From Alphaproteobacteria bacterium (GTDB lineage Bacteria > Pseudomonadota > Alphaproteobacteria > UBA8366 > GCA-2717185), in assembly GCA_040905865.1 (NCBI GenBank), contig JBBDQU010000069.1:1-64000 (forward strand): a DNA stretch of 64,000 nucleotides, given 5' to 3'. The first letter of the stretch is position 1. Every line of letters begins with the position of its first letter. This document shows positions 33,401-42,486 of this stretch, in pieces. A program made the translations under genes and the position numbers. The notes under the pieces were generated by a model. That model did no database searches, was not told the origin of the DNA, and worked only from the letters and a program-made list of their open reading frames with translations.

Positions 33401-34608
33401 TAGGATTGGCCAAAAAGGTCTCTATCCGATATTCTCTTAGGTTTTAATTTAGAATTAGGTGTTAACTGGTTCACTCTAAGTAAATCTCCCGCAGTATAAA
33501 GAGATTCTCTAATAGCCGATACTGCAGCTTCATCCACAGGCAAAATCTGAGTTTCACCTTCTATATTTTGAACCGCCAAAATTGAATCGCTCTTGATATC
33601 TGGATGATCAAGCAAGTCAGGACTATGCGTCGTTGCTAATACCTGCTCTTTTTTTGACGCTTCAAATAATGCGTCCATAATTATACTTGCAGCCGCGGGG
33701 TGAATAGTGATTTCGGGTTCTTCAATTGCTACAAACGGTATTGATTTACCTTCAGTAACTGTTTGATGAAATAGCGCTGTAAGTATACCTAAAGAGCGCA
33801 ATGTCCCATCTGACATATATGCTGCATGAAATCTCCAAGGATGAGATTGACCTTGTACCGCCTGTCGAAACTCCAAAGTCTCTCTTGGACCATAGCTTTT
33901 ATGGCTTACTTCTTCAATTCCTGGAACAATTTGTTTTAAATATTCTTGTATTCTCTGAAGATTTTCTGGCTGATCCTCCCGAAGCCTCTTAATCACAGCC
34001 GCTAGATTCCAACCATTTCGATCAAGCCTATCACCGCTGTCATGAGGTTGTAACTCTTTAATCGGTTCTGGATGAATATTATAAAAACTCATCCCTGATA
34101 GGGCATCAAACAAAACCCGAAATTCTGCAACACCTGAAATCGAAGTCAGATACAATCGGTCAGATTCTACTTTAGGCCTGAGTGTTTGAAATTCTTCACT
34201 AGCATTGATTACATTGCCATCCTCGACAACAAAAAACGCGTCTGTCAATCCTTCTTTAGAGACAGTCGCTTGTTCGCGCTGAACTGTGAAGGCACCCTCA
34301 GGCTTAGCCCCTACGCGCAAAGCGTAATGACCATTCATCCCATTTCCCAAGTTTAGACGTAGGCTAATTGCAAAATGCGTCGGATGACCACCTGATCTTC
34401 TCCTAACTTCGTTAATCCCACCACGCTGGCGTATCGCGTATTCTAATGTAGAATTAAGTGCATCTGAAATTAATCGAAAGCCGTCAATAAAATTACTTTT
34501 TCCAGCGCCATTTGGTCCAACCAAAAGAGAAATATCACGTAAATCGACCCGACAAGTTGATATACTTTTAAAGTTCTTTAATATTACCTGTCGAATCAGC
34601 GTCGCCAT
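33400..34608 (-). CDS. AAA/ABC-type ATPase, OLD/AriA-like, probable anti-phage protein
   Basis: A 402-residue ATPase of the AAA_15/AAA_21 (OLD/RecF-like) type: Walker A GPNGAGKSNF (Lys37), signature YMSDGTLRSLGI (about 264-275), Walker B FVAIEEPEITIHP (Glu296/Glu297) and H-loop ATTHSPDLL (His328). No TOPRIM domain is fused; that activity is probably supplied by the DUF4276 protein. The ATG at 34608 is preferred because AGG lies at suitable distance; an ATG at 34620 has no ribosome site. The protein is AT-rich in codon choice, so horizontal transfer is likely. Role as defence is inference. Confidence 0.82.
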   Translation of the reverse strand: MATLIRQVILKNFKSISTCRVDLRDISLLVGPNGAGKSNFIDGFRLISDALNSTLEYAIRQRGGINEVRRRSGGHPTHFAISLRLNLGNGMNGHYALRVGAKPEGAFTVQREQATVSKEGLTDAFFVVEDGNVINASEEFQTLRPKVESDRLYLTSISGVAEFRVLFDALSGMSFYNIHPEPIKELQPHDSGDRLDRNGWNLAAVIKRLREDQPENLQRIQEYLKQIVPGIEEVSHKSYGPRETLEFRQAVQGQSHPWRFHAAYMSDGTLRSLGILTALFHQTVTEGKSIPFVAIEEPEITIHPAAASIIMDALFEASKKEQVLATTHSPDLLDHPDIKSDSILAVQNIEGETQILPVDEAAVSAIRESLYTAGDLLRVNQLTPNSKLKPKRISDRDLFGQS

Positions 34609-35013
34609 TCGCAGCCTCATTATAATAGTGTCCAGTTATGTTATATTACATAATACATAAAAATCTAAACAATTTTCTGCGTTTAAATGATTTAGTTAAC
34701 AATTCTAACGTTCATTTCAATATTCTACAGAAAAAGAATTAAACCATGCTCCATTGTGCATCCACTGTAATTTTACTTTTATAGGCAATGAAATATTATA
34801 CAAACTTCATATTTGAGCTTAATAGTGGTTTTTATTTTTAAAATTACTTCAAAATACTCATCGATTATTTATAACGCGCCGAACTCGTCCGCCGCATGTT
34901 TTTCCCTCGCTCCCTAAGCCACCTACGCCATGATGCCGGTCCGCCACCAATACCTTAGCCCGTCCTCCGCGATCCTTGCCTTACGCACATTGGCCGCATC
35001 CCCACCGGGGCCC
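34609..35013. promoter_or_regulatory. AT-rich upstream region of the ATPase operon
   Basis: About 400 bp, extremely AT-rich up to about 34870. TTATGT (34636-34641) and ACATAA (34648-34653) form a palindrome 28-45 bases upstream of the ATPase start, a plausible operator or promoter overlap. No gene is seen. Composition returns to GC-rich near 34875, marking the right border of the island. Confidence 0.4.
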
Positions 35014-36039
35014 TCACTCCGCAACCGCCACCCCCCGCCGCGACCCCGTATTATAGCGGTTGGCGAAATCGGGCGCGAGTTGGCGGCCCTCACCGTCGCG
35101 GCGGTTGACCCACAGGCGCAGCAGCAGGCGCCGGCGGTCGCGTTCCGGCCAGTCGGTGAAGTTGGAACGCGCGTGCAGCACCATGTGGTTGTTGAGCAGT
35201 TGCAGGTCGCCGGGGCGCATCTCGAAATCCAGCCGCATGGCCGGGTCGAGGGTCAGGCGGGCGATTTCGTCCACCGCCGCCTTCTCCATCCCCGAGAGCG
35301 GCTGGCCCATCTTTTCCGCCGCTGTCTCGATGGCGCGTTTGTTGTAGCGGCAGGACAGGCGGCCGTCGTAGAAGCTGTAGACCGGCACGCGGTGGCTTGT
35401 CACCTCGTTCGCCTTGCCGGTCACGCCCTCGCCGCGCACGTCGTAATGGAAGCCGCGATACAGCAGGTCGATCCATTCCGGATGGCGCGCCAGGATGTCG
35501 TTGTAGATCGCCATGCTGCTGGCGATGGTGCTCTGCCCGCCCTCCCGCGCCTGGCGCACGCAAAGCAGCCCGACGATGTCGGAGGAATCGTTGTGCGGGT
35601 GCAGCCGCGCGCTGGTGGTGTAGCCGCGGGCGTTGGCCGCGTCGATATCGACCCCGACATCCTCCACCCGGCCGATCAGGTCGCCCTTCGCGTTCTGCGA
35701 GATCATGTCGCCGAGATGCACGGCGATGCCCCAGTACAGCCGGTACAGCGCCGCCTCGTCATGGCGGTCGACCGGGATGCCGCGCAGCAGCGCGAAGCCG
35801 CGGCCGGTCTCCAGCTCGTCCAGCACGCCGGCCAGCGCCGGGCCGAGGGTCGGCAGGGGAAAGGCCTCGCGGGTGAATTCCAGCGGCGCCAGCCCGGCCC
35901 GGGTGACGCCGTCCAGCGCCGCGTCGAGTTCGGCCAGTTCGGCCGCGCTGAGGTGATGGGCCCAGTCGTCGCGCCCCGCATATTCGGGACCGCGCCAGGC
36001 GGAAGGGTCGGTGATCGGGCCGGTCATCTGCTCATGCAT
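35014..36039 (-). CDS. TauD/TfdA-family Fe(II)/2-oxoglutarate dioxygenase (3)
   Basis: A 341-residue protein with His149 and Asp151 in LHPHNDSSDIVGL and distal His289 in LLNNHMVLHARSNF, the iron triad, plus RRRLLLRLWV for 2-oxoglutarate binding. It resembles the TauD-like proteins of the Asp-/gamma-butyrobetaine-like branch. The ATG at 36039 is selected because the upstream extension is antisense to the next gene. It is divergent from the IPNS-like gene by 141 bp. Confidence 0.85.
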   Translation of the reverse strand: MHEQMTGPITDPSAWRGPEYAGRDDWAHHLSAAELAELDAALDGVTRAGLAPLEFTREAFPLPTLGPALAGVLDELETGRGFALLRGIPVDRHDEAALYRLYWGIAVHLGDMISQNAKGDLIGRVEDVGVDIDAANARGYTTSARLHPHNDSSDIVGLLCVRQAREGGQSTIASSMAIYNDILARHPEWIDLLYRGFHYDVRGEGVTGKANEVTSHRVPVYSFYDGRLSCRYNKRAIETAAEKMGQPLSGMEKAAVDEIARLTLDPAMRLDFEMRPGDLQLLNNHMVLHARSNFTDWPERDRRRLLLRLWVNRRDGEGRQLAPDFANRYNTGSRRGVAVAE

Positions 36040-36180
36040 GGGGGCTTCCTGACAGGTGCTGCAAGGGGACAGGCGATGCGCGGGACATCCTCCCCAAATC
36101 GTGCCGCATATCCGGGGCGCTGACAACCGGGCGGCGCATCGGCTATCATCGCCCGGTGGCGGCGAAAAGGGAGGACGGCG

Positions 36181-37221
36181 ATGCATCTGTTCGAACGGCA
36201 CGCACCGGCGGATATGGACGCGGCGGCGGCGCGGATTCCGGTGCTCGACCTCGGGCCGTATTTCGCCGGGGCTGCGGGGGCGCGCGCGGCGCTGGCGGCG
36301 GAAATCCGGCAAGCCTGCGAGGATGTGGGCTTTTTCTACATTCGCCGCCACGGCATTCCGGACGCGCCGATCGCCCGCGCCTTCGCCGAATCGAAGCGCT
36401 TCCACGCCCTGCCGCTGGCCGCCAAGCAGGCGCTGTCGCTGGATGCGGGGAATATCGGCTACCTGGCGATGAACGCCAGCACCCAGGGCCATTCGACGGT
36501 GCACAGGGCGACGAAGCCGAACCAGAACGAATCCTATTTCGTCACCCACGAAACCGACCCGGCCGCGCCCGGCGCCATGCCGCTGACGCCGAAGCGCGGG
36601 CGCAACGCCTGGCCCGACGGGCTGCCCGGGTTCCGCGAAGGGGTGATGGCGTATTTCGACGCGGTGCACGCGCTGGCGCAGAAGATGCTGCCGGCGTTTT
36701 CGGTTTCGCTGGGCATGGCGCCGGATTTCCTCGCGCCGATGTTCACCGATGGCGGCCATGTGCAGCTGCGCTTCCTGCATTACCCGCCGACGCGGATCGG
36801 CGACAACGACTTCGGCACCGGGCCGCATACGGACAACAGCTTCTTCACCATCCTCGCGCGCATGGACGTGCCGGGGCTGCGCATCCGCATGCCGTCCGGC
36901 GAGTGGGTGGTGCCGCCGCTGATTCCCGGCACGCTGCTGGTCAATATCGGCAATTACGCACGGCGCATGAGCAACGACCGCTTCCTGTCCACCCCGCACG
37001 GGGTGATCGTGGAGGGCGATGCGGACCGCTACGCCATCGCCTATTTCCACAGCCCGACATCGACCAACGTGATTTCGGTGCTGCCGCCCTTCGTCGACGC
37101 GGACCACCCGCCGAAATACGAGCCGGCGCTGATGGCCGACCTGATCCAGGAATTCTGGAGCGCCAATTACGCGCACCAGCCGGGCTTCGGAACCGTCGCG
37201 CCGCGCCACCGCCATGGCTGA
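36181..37221 (+). CDS. Isopenicillin-N-synthase-like Fe(II)/2-oxoglutarate dioxygenase
   Basis: A 346-residue protein with the DIOX_N region (about 19-125, IPVLDLGPYFAG...VGFFYIRRHGIP) and the catalytic core (about 193-295). His216 and Asp218 in GPHTDNSFFTIL and His273 in STPHGVIVEG are the iron ligands, and Arg283 in DRYAIAYF should bind the co-substrate. It is a general oxygenase family; antibiotic synthesis is not implied. Divergent from TauD-type gene 3; the two may share a pathway. Confidence 0.87.
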   Translation: MHLFERHAPADMDAAAARIPVLDLGPYFAGAAGARAALAAEIRQACEDVGFFYIRRHGIPDAPIARAFAESKRFHALPLAAKQALSLDAGNIGYLAMNASTQGHSTVHRATKPNQNESYFVTHETDPAAPGAMPLTPKRGRNAWPDGLPGFREGVMAYFDAVHALAQKMLPAFSVSLGMAPDFLAPMFTDGGHVQLRFLHYPPTRIGDNDFGTGPHTDNSFFTILARMDVPGLRIRMPSGEWVVPPLIPGTLLVNIGNYARRMSNDRFLSTPHGVIVEGDADRYAIAYFHSPTSTNVISVLPPFVDADHPPKYEPALMADLIQEFWSANYAHQPGFGTVAPRHRHG

Positions 37222-37273
37222 AGGGGATTGAACGCCCCCTCCGCCTGAACCGGGCGCCCGCCACCGGCAGAGC

Positions 37274-37293
37274 GGCCCCGGCGGGCCTTTTTC
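37274..37293 (+). terminator. Rho-independent terminator after the IPNS-like gene
   Basis: GGCCC (37274-37278) pairs with GGGCC (37283-37287) around a 4-base loop and is followed by five T. It lies 53 bp past the stop codon. The stem is short but GC-only, which fits an intrinsic terminator. Confidence 0.55.
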
Positions 37294-37420
37294 CATGATT
37301 ATGGGAAGGCGCCGGTTCGCGCCCGGTTTGCGGCATTCGCAAAATGCACAAAATACGCAAAATACACTGAAAATTATTCGTAATATTTATTCAAACAATA
37401 CCTCATTTTTCCCCGATATT

Positions 37421-37470
37421 ATTACAATAAATTTATTTTGACTGTCCTGTAAAACAGTCATTATTGTAAT
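37421..37470. repeat. Nested inverted repeat upstream of the TadG-like gene
   Basis: ATTACAATAA (37421-37430) is exactly complementary to TTATTGTAAT (37461-37470). Inside it GACTGT (37440-37445) faces ACAGTC (37454-37459). The whole lies in an AT-rich 130-bp stretch 84 bp upstream of the TadG-like start, a position fit for an operator, a regulatory RNA fold or a promoter. The remaining gap 37222-37553 has no gene. Confidence 0.6.
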
Positions 37471-37553
37471 GACGAAGGTGTTACTGCCCGTTATTACTCG
37501 TTTCATTTTTGCATGTTCCGGGCGGAAACGCCGTGGCTATACGTGAGGGAATC

Positions 37554-38858
37554 ATGAAGAAAATCAGGTTCGGACCCGCCGTTCAATCCAGGTTCAGGGA
37601 CCTCTTGTCCGACCGGCGCGGCTCGATGATCACGCTGGCGGCGGTTTCCATGACGGCGGTGCTCGGCTTTACCGGCATGGGCATCGATGTCGCCATGTGG
37701 TATTCGGAAAAGCGCCAGACCCAGACCATCGCCGACGCCGCCGCCGTCGCCGCGACCTATGCGATACGGGAAGGCGCCGACCTGACCGGCGTGGATTCCG
37801 CCGCGCGGGTCGAGGCGATCCGCAACGGATTTACGGAAACCTCCGGCAATCTTCTGACCGTCGCCAATGCCGATCCCCTTGCGACGCCGGGCAGCGCCAT
37901 CCCCCTGGCCAATATCACCGTGACGCGCAAGGTGCCCTTCTTTCTGGCCGGCCTGTTCCTGGACGACGAGCCCTCGGTTTCCGCCAGCGCGACCGGCGGC
38001 GTCCGCACGCTGGGCAGTATCTGCGTCATCGGGCTGGACGAGGATGCCGGACGGACCGTGGAATTCATCGGCAATACCTATGCGAATGTCGGCTGCGGCG
38101 TCGCCTCGAATTCGAGCAGCAATGACGCGCTGTATGTCGGCGGCAACGCGACGCTGATCGCCAACCCGGCGCAGTCGTTCGGCGATATCGTCGTCGACGG
38201 CAGCGGCGAACTGATCACCCAGCAGCCGCCGATGCCGTTCTCGCCGCGCGTCCCGGACCCGTTCAAGGACAGGCAGTTCCCGCCGCTCAGCGGCTCGTGC
38301 GACTTCAACGGCCTCACCGTCGACAGCGACCAGACCATCGGCCCCGCCCTGTCGGGCGGCACGGTGCGGATCTGCGGCGATTTCACGGTCAAGCCGAACC
38401 GGACCCTCACGATGCAGGCCGGCATCTACTTCGTCGACAGCGGTAACGTGCTGTTCCAGGGCAATGTGACCGGCGACGGCGTCACGATCGTCCTGACCAG
38501 CGAAAATCCGGCCAGTATCGGCGAAATCGACATCCGGGCGCAGAGCGTCGTCACCCTGACCGCGCCGACCATCGGCGAATACGCCGGGATCGTCGTGCAC
38601 CAGGATGCCGCCGCCGGCGAATCCGGCGACAACAAGTTCAACGGCGGCGCGGCGCTCACCTTCGTCGGGGCAGTCTACATCAAGAACCAGCCGGTCACCT
38701 ATAACGGCGGATCGGATATCGACGGCTGCACCATGATCGTCGCCCGCATCGTGAAGTTCAGCGGCACGTCCTATCTGCGCAATACCGTATCGCTGTGCGA
38801 ATCCGTCGGGCTGGACGGCGATTCCGCCCCCCAGGAGCAGGTCGTCCTGCTGCAGTAG
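37554..38858 (+). CDS. TadG-like pilus-assembly/secretion-associated protein
   Basis: A 434-residue protein with the TadG N-terminal domain: basic start, then DRRGSMITLAAVSMTAVLGF as the transmembrane segment (about 20-45), then GIDVAMWYSEKRQTQTIADA. The rest (about 60-430) is beta-rich with many G/N repeats and Cys pairs and resembles an extracellular passenger. The ATG at 37554 follows GTGAGGGA and is preferred over an upstream TTG. TadG-like proteins are tight-adherence pilus accessory proteins, but no motor or Flp gene is in the window. Confidence 0.8.
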   Translation: MKKIRFGPAVQSRFRDLLSDRRGSMITLAAVSMTAVLGFTGMGIDVAMWYSEKRQTQTIADAAAVAATYAIREGADLTGVDSAARVEAIRNGFTETSGNLLTVANADPLATPGSAIPLANITVTRKVPFFLAGLFLDDEPSVSASATGGVRTLGSICVIGLDEDAGRTVEFIGNTYANVGCGVASNSSSNDALYVGGNATLIANPAQSFGDIVVDGSGELITQQPPMPFSPRVPDPFKDRQFPPLSGSCDFNGLTVDSDQTIGPALSGGTVRICGDFTVKPNRTLTMQAGIYFVDSGNVLFQGNVTGDGVTIVLTSENPASIGEIDIRAQSVVTLTAPTIGEYAGIVVHQDAAAGESGDNKFNGGAALTFVGAVYIKNQPVTYNGGSDIDGCTMIVARIVKFSGTSYLRNTVSLCESVGLDGDSAPQEQVVLLQ

Positions 38859-38884
38859 ACCCGACCGTGAAGGAGGAGTGTTTC

Positions 38885-39415
38885 ATGTTCCAGTCATTCA
38901 AAGCGCGCGCCCTTCGCACGGTGTCGCCGCGACGCCTGCTGCGGGACAGCCGCGGCATCGTCTCGATCGAGACCGCGGTGATGGCGTCGGTGATCTCGGT
39001 GCTGGCGCTTGGCGTGTTCGACTTCTCGATGGCCTACACCCGGCAGTCGGAACTGTCGAACGCGGTGCGGGCCGGCGTGCAGTTCGCCCTGGTCCGGCGG
39101 CCCTCCATCGGCCCCAGCGCGGATGAACAGGAGTCGATCATATCCCTGCAGACGATCCGGGAGGCGGTGATCAATTCCGCCAGCTACCTGGACGGCGACC
39201 CGGGCGCGGACAAGCTCAGCGCCTCGGTGTTCTGCCAGTGCCCCGATGAACAGGCCGTGACCTGCGTGTCCGAACCGGACGTGCCGCTGGCCTGCAGCCC
39301 GCGCCGGACGTTTCTGCAGATCACGCTGAAGAGCGACTATACGCCGATCTTCAACTACCCGCTGGTCCCGGACACGATCCCGCTGGAAGCCTCCAACTCC
39401 GTCCGCCTGAACTAG
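38885..39415 (+). CDS. TadE-like pseudopilin (1)
   Basis: A 176-residue protein with the TadE pattern: basic N-terminus, DSRGIVSIETAVMASVISVL (Glu at the +5 type position of the helix) and a C-terminal Cys-containing domain (CQCPDEQAVTC, ACSPRR). The ATG at 38885 is preceded by GAAGGAGGAG. It is 26 bp downstream of the TadG-like gene and 2 bp upstream of a second TadE-like gene, so all three form an operon. Confidence 0.82.
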   Translation: MFQSFKARALRTVSPRRLLRDSRGIVSIETAVMASVISVLALGVFDFSMAYTRQSELSNAVRAGVQFALVRRPSIGPSADEQESIISLQTIREAVINSASYLDGDPGADKLSASVFCQCPDEQAVTCVSEPDVPLACSPRRTFLQITLKSDYTPIFNYPLVPDTIPLEASNSVRLN

Positions 39416-39417
39416 GG

Positions 39418-39909
39418 ATGCGGCACATGACCCCGACCGTGATGACGATGAAGAAAACAGCCGGCGACCTTACCGCCGCCTGCGCCGCCATCCTGCGCCG
39501 GCTGGGCAGGGAAGCCCGCGGCGCGATCGCCGTGGAATTCGCGTTGACCGTTCCCATCATGCTGACGGCCATCTTCGGCACCATGGAACTGGGCCGGATG
39601 GGCTTCACGCAGGCCGCCCTGCAGCATGCGGCGGAGGAAGCGACCCGGTTCGCCATCGTGCGCGAGGGGCAGATCACCGCGGCGGATATCGAGGCGTATG
39701 CCGCGTCGAAACTGACCGGCGTGTTCGATCGCGACGCCGCCGTGATCGCCGCCGCCGCGCCCATCGATCCCGTGACGGGCACCAGCCTGCTGTCGGTCCA
39801 GGTCAATTACGAATACCAGTTCCTGCTGCCCTTCCTGCCGAACGGGGGTATCCAGCTGTCCGGCAATTCCAGCGGCTTTATCGCCTTCCCGCCCGTCCTG
39901 ACGAATTAG
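39418..39909 (+). CDS. TadE-like pseudopilin (2)
   Basis: A 163-residue protein with the TadE helix ARGAIAVEFALTVPIMLTAI (about 38-57), which includes the invariant Glu, and the C-terminal part LLSVQVNYEYQFLLPFLP. Starts 2 bp after the preceding stop; an ATG four codons on (39427) is an alternative. Pseudopilins of the Tad family are cleaved by a prepilin peptidase; none is encoded nearby. Confidence 0.83.
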   Translation: MRHMTPTVMTMKKTAGDLTAACAAILRRLGREARGAIAVEFALTVPIMLTAIFGTMELGRMGFTQAALQHAAEEATRFAIVREGQITAADIEAYAASKLTGVFDRDAAVIAAAAPIDPVTGTSLLSVQVNYEYQFLLPFLPNGGIQLSGNSSGFIAFPPVLTN

Positions 39910-39982
39910 GGCAGGTCCCGAACAGAGTGCACCGCTGCGCGGGACCTGGCACCTGCCATGGCGCCGCGGCGAAGTAAGGGCG

Positions 39983-40471
39983 TTACAGCGCCTCGGGGTT
40001 GACGCTGGCCTTCGCCAGCTGGGTCAGCGAACTGTCGGCCGCCTTCGCCTCGTCGAGGATCGCGTGCAGCGCGCCTGCGTCGTCGTCGAGGCCCAGCTGG
40101 TTCGCCCAGGTGGCGAGCGATCCGTAGACCGCCATCCCGTAGTGTTCGACACGTTGCGCCGAGGCGATAAGCCCGGCGTCGCGGCAGGCGGGATCGTCGA
40201 CCATGCCGGCCCATTTATCGGCCTCGGCAAGGATCGTCTGCATCGACTGGTCGCGATGCGCGCGCGGCTCGGCGCCATGGCGTTGCAGGATCGCGTCCAT
40301 TTTTTCCAGATGAGAGCGCGTTTCGCCCAGCTGTTTGTCGAAGGCCTGCTTCAGGTTTCCGGCGCTCGCCGTCTCCTTCATTTTCGGCAGGGCGTCGGAA
40401 AGCTGCGCCTCGACCGAGCGGGCTTCCTGAAGCTCGGCCACATACAGATCCTTGAGTGATTCGATGTTCAT
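39983..40471 (-). CDS. DUF892 ferritin-like protein (YciE/YciF family)
   Basis: A 162-residue all-helical protein beginning NIESLKDLYVAELQEARSVE, with acidic and histidine residues (ETRSHLEKMDAIL, QRVEHYGMAVYGSL, DEAKAADSSL) placed like a four-helix ferritin-type di-iron site. YciE/YciF-type proteins are linked to stress responses. Convergent with the TadE gene. Upstream ribosome site GGAGGAC is strong. Confidence 0.85.
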   Translation of the reverse strand: MNIESLKDLYVAELQEARSVEAQLSDALPKMKETASAGNLKQAFDKQLGETRSHLEKMDAILQRHGAEPRAHRDQSMQTILAEADKWAGMVDDPACRDAGLIASAQRVEHYGMAVYGSLATWANQLGLDDDAGALHAILDEAKAADSSLTQLAKASVNPEAL

Positions 40472-40547
40472 TGTCGTCCTCCATCGTTCAGGTTTTGCAA
40501 ATTTCGGTTCAGGCTTCGGCCCGCGCCCCCGTGCGGACCCGCAGGCG

Positions 40548-40769
40548 TCACCCGACAGCGACCGGCGTCGCCGCCCACGGCCAGGCGATCACGAGCAGAC
40601 CAAGCCAGAAGAGTATCAGGATCAACGCCGCTGTTGCGGCGGCGGCGGCGGACGGCCCGTACCGCCAGTAGCCGCCGCGGCGATACACCCCGCGCTCATA
40701 CGTATAGGGCCAGGTCGGCCATGCGAGGATGACGGCCAGCAACAGGAGCATCAGCAACCAGAACCACAT
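40548..40769 (-). CDS. DUF3309-like small membrane protein
   Basis: A 73-residue protein with two hydrophobic segments (about 1-17 and 43-67) separated by WPTWPYTYERGVYRRGGYWRY, the Trp-Pro-Thr-Trp pattern seen in DUF3309-type proteins. The strong AAAGGAG is placed 9 bases upstream of the ATG. It is on the same strand as the DUF892 gene, 76 bp upstream, and both look like general stress or membrane proteins. Function unknown. Confidence 0.65.
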   Translation of the reverse strand: MWFWLLMLLLLAVILAWPTWPYTYERGVYRRGGYWRYGPSAAAAATAALILILFWLGLLVIAWPWAATPVAVG

Positions 40770-41033
40770 GTGTCATCTCCTTTCCTGCCTTTGACGCGCG
40801 GCGGCATATGTCCGTCATATTTTTCTTTAACGTCGGGACCGGGCGTCGGGTTCCACGCCTCGCCGCGCCATATGGCGGGGAATGGCGATGGCGATGGCGT
40901 TGCCACGGAACAGGCCGGACGGACAATGGCCGTCAAGCGGGCGACCCAGCAATGCAAACGGGTGCTTTAAAACCTTCCCTGTATCAACCGGATATATTAT
41001 GAAGTAGCAAAACAGCCGCAGGTGGCACGGAAC

Positions 41034-42185
41034 ATGGATCGCTCGCAACTCCGCAACATGATCGAGTCGGGCCGGTCGGTCGCGCTCGACTGCTACGCGA
41101 TCGGCAGGTCGATTCCCCCCGACGACTCGGTGGGTCGGCTGTTCCGGAACGATGTGCTGAACAAATCCGTCCTGATAAAGCGCTACGAAAAGGCGCTGCC
41201 GACGGCGCGCCAGTCGATGATCGTCAACACGCTCGTCTATTTTCCCTATGATTTCGACAACCCCTATGACGGCGGCGAATCGCTGAGCTTCAGCGACGGC
41301 AGGTTCTACAGGGCCCTGGGGGAGAAGGTTTCCAGCGGCAGCCAGACCGATGAGATCCGCGAACGCATTGAACAGGACATGAATATCCTTGCACTGCTCG
41401 ATTCGATGCACAGCCTCGATCCGTTCCTGTTCAAGAGCAAGGCCGAGCAGGCGGAAATCGCAGGCGGCATTCACCCTTACTATTTCGCGATTTCCAACCA
41501 GGAATGGGACAAGATCAGGATCCCGATCCGGGAGAAGATCTCCCGGCTGGTCACGATGGCGCTGGGTTCCGTCGCGGAAGGGACAGGCGACAGGGCGCGC
41601 GAACAGTATGTGGAACGGTTCCTCACGAAAATCTGGCAGGCGCGCGACGTGGAGGGCATCGAACCCTTCATCAGGGCGATGCAGATATCGCCCGAAAAGG
41701 CGCCCGAGGTGTTCTTCGCCTGGAAGGCCGTCTGCTATTATCAGGTCCGGTTCAGCGAACTGCTCGACAGGCTGAAGACGATGTACCAGTGGGTGGGGCA
41801 TAACCAGCTCTGCTACCCGGTCGACCATGTCAGGCTGCCGCAGGAACAGCAATCGCGTATAAGGGCGCGGCGCGGCGCCTTGCGGGAGAAGATGAAAGAG
41901 GGCTATGTCGCCGCGCAAAGAGTCATCAGCTCCTATGAGCTCAGCTACCAGAGATTCGTCGAGGACGACATGCCCCAGCTGTTCATCAAGTTCCTGGGCG
42001 ATGCGGAAAACTCATACCTCGGCCTTGCGGCGCACGTGTCCGTCGCGACGCACAGCGTCAATCTCTGGAAGTGGTATGTCGCGGAATACGGCGCCGAATT
42101 GCGCCATGCGCAGTTCATGGAGCTTTTCGACGGGCTGACCATGCTAAATGGCGTCGAGAACGCCAGGGGCGCACAGACGGTGTGA
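41034..42185 (+). CDS. Hypothetical helical protein (383 aa)
   Basis: A 383-residue soluble protein, mostly helical, with no recognised domain, no signal peptide and no membrane helix. Features are NPYDGGESLSFSDGRFYRAL near 78-97, a Glu/Arg-rich helix near 105-130 and a C-terminal half rich in aromatic residues (YQWVGHNQLCYPV, SYELSYQRFVEDD). The ATG at 41034 is preferred because AGGTGG precedes it; a GTG at 41022 is an alternative. It stands alone; no operon. Confidence 0.6.
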   Translation: MDRSQLRNMIESGRSVALDCYAIGRSIPPDDSVGRLFRNDVLNKSVLIKRYEKALPTARQSMIVNTLVYFPYDFDNPYDGGESLSFSDGRFYRALGEKVSSGSQTDEIRERIEQDMNILALLDSMHSLDPFLFKSKAEQAEIAGGIHPYYFAISNQEWDKIRIPIREKISRLVTMALGSVAEGTGDRAREQYVERFLTKIWQARDVEGIEPFIRAMQISPEKAPEVFFAWKAVCYYQVRFSELLDRLKTMYQWVGHNQLCYPVDHVRLPQEQQSRIRARRGALREKMKEGYVAAQRVISSYELSYQRFVEDDMPQLFIKFLGDAENSYLGLAAHVSVATHSVNLWKWYVAEYGAELRHAQFMELFDGLTMLNGVENARGAQTV

Positions 42186-42486
42186 CGCGGTGCGGGAAGC
42201 CGGGTATGAGACGTTTCCGGGTTTGGCGGCGGGGCGGGTGCGGCGCCAGGAAAGCGCGCAGCGGAAATGCTGCCACCTAAAGTTGTTATGGACGCTCCGC
42301 CAAAGGTGAACTCGGCTTCCTGCTAACTAACAAGGCGTTTACCGCACGCCGCCATGTAGCTAGGCGGCGCTCTGTCAGGTAACTTATCGCGAGACAACTC
42401 CCAAGGATGGCGGCGATCAAAACCAGTGAAAGTACTTTGCTGACATCCGTCAGTAATGCACCGCCAACCTGCGTTAAAGGTCGATG

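Noticed and set aside
32445-35013. Integrative element with att sites at the island borders
   Set aside because: I compared both borders and found no direct repeat, tRNA gene or integrase.
36181-37221. Isopenicillin N synthase proper
   Set aside because: Only the general oxygenase fold and iron/co-substrate residues are seen; no other beta-lactam gene is present.
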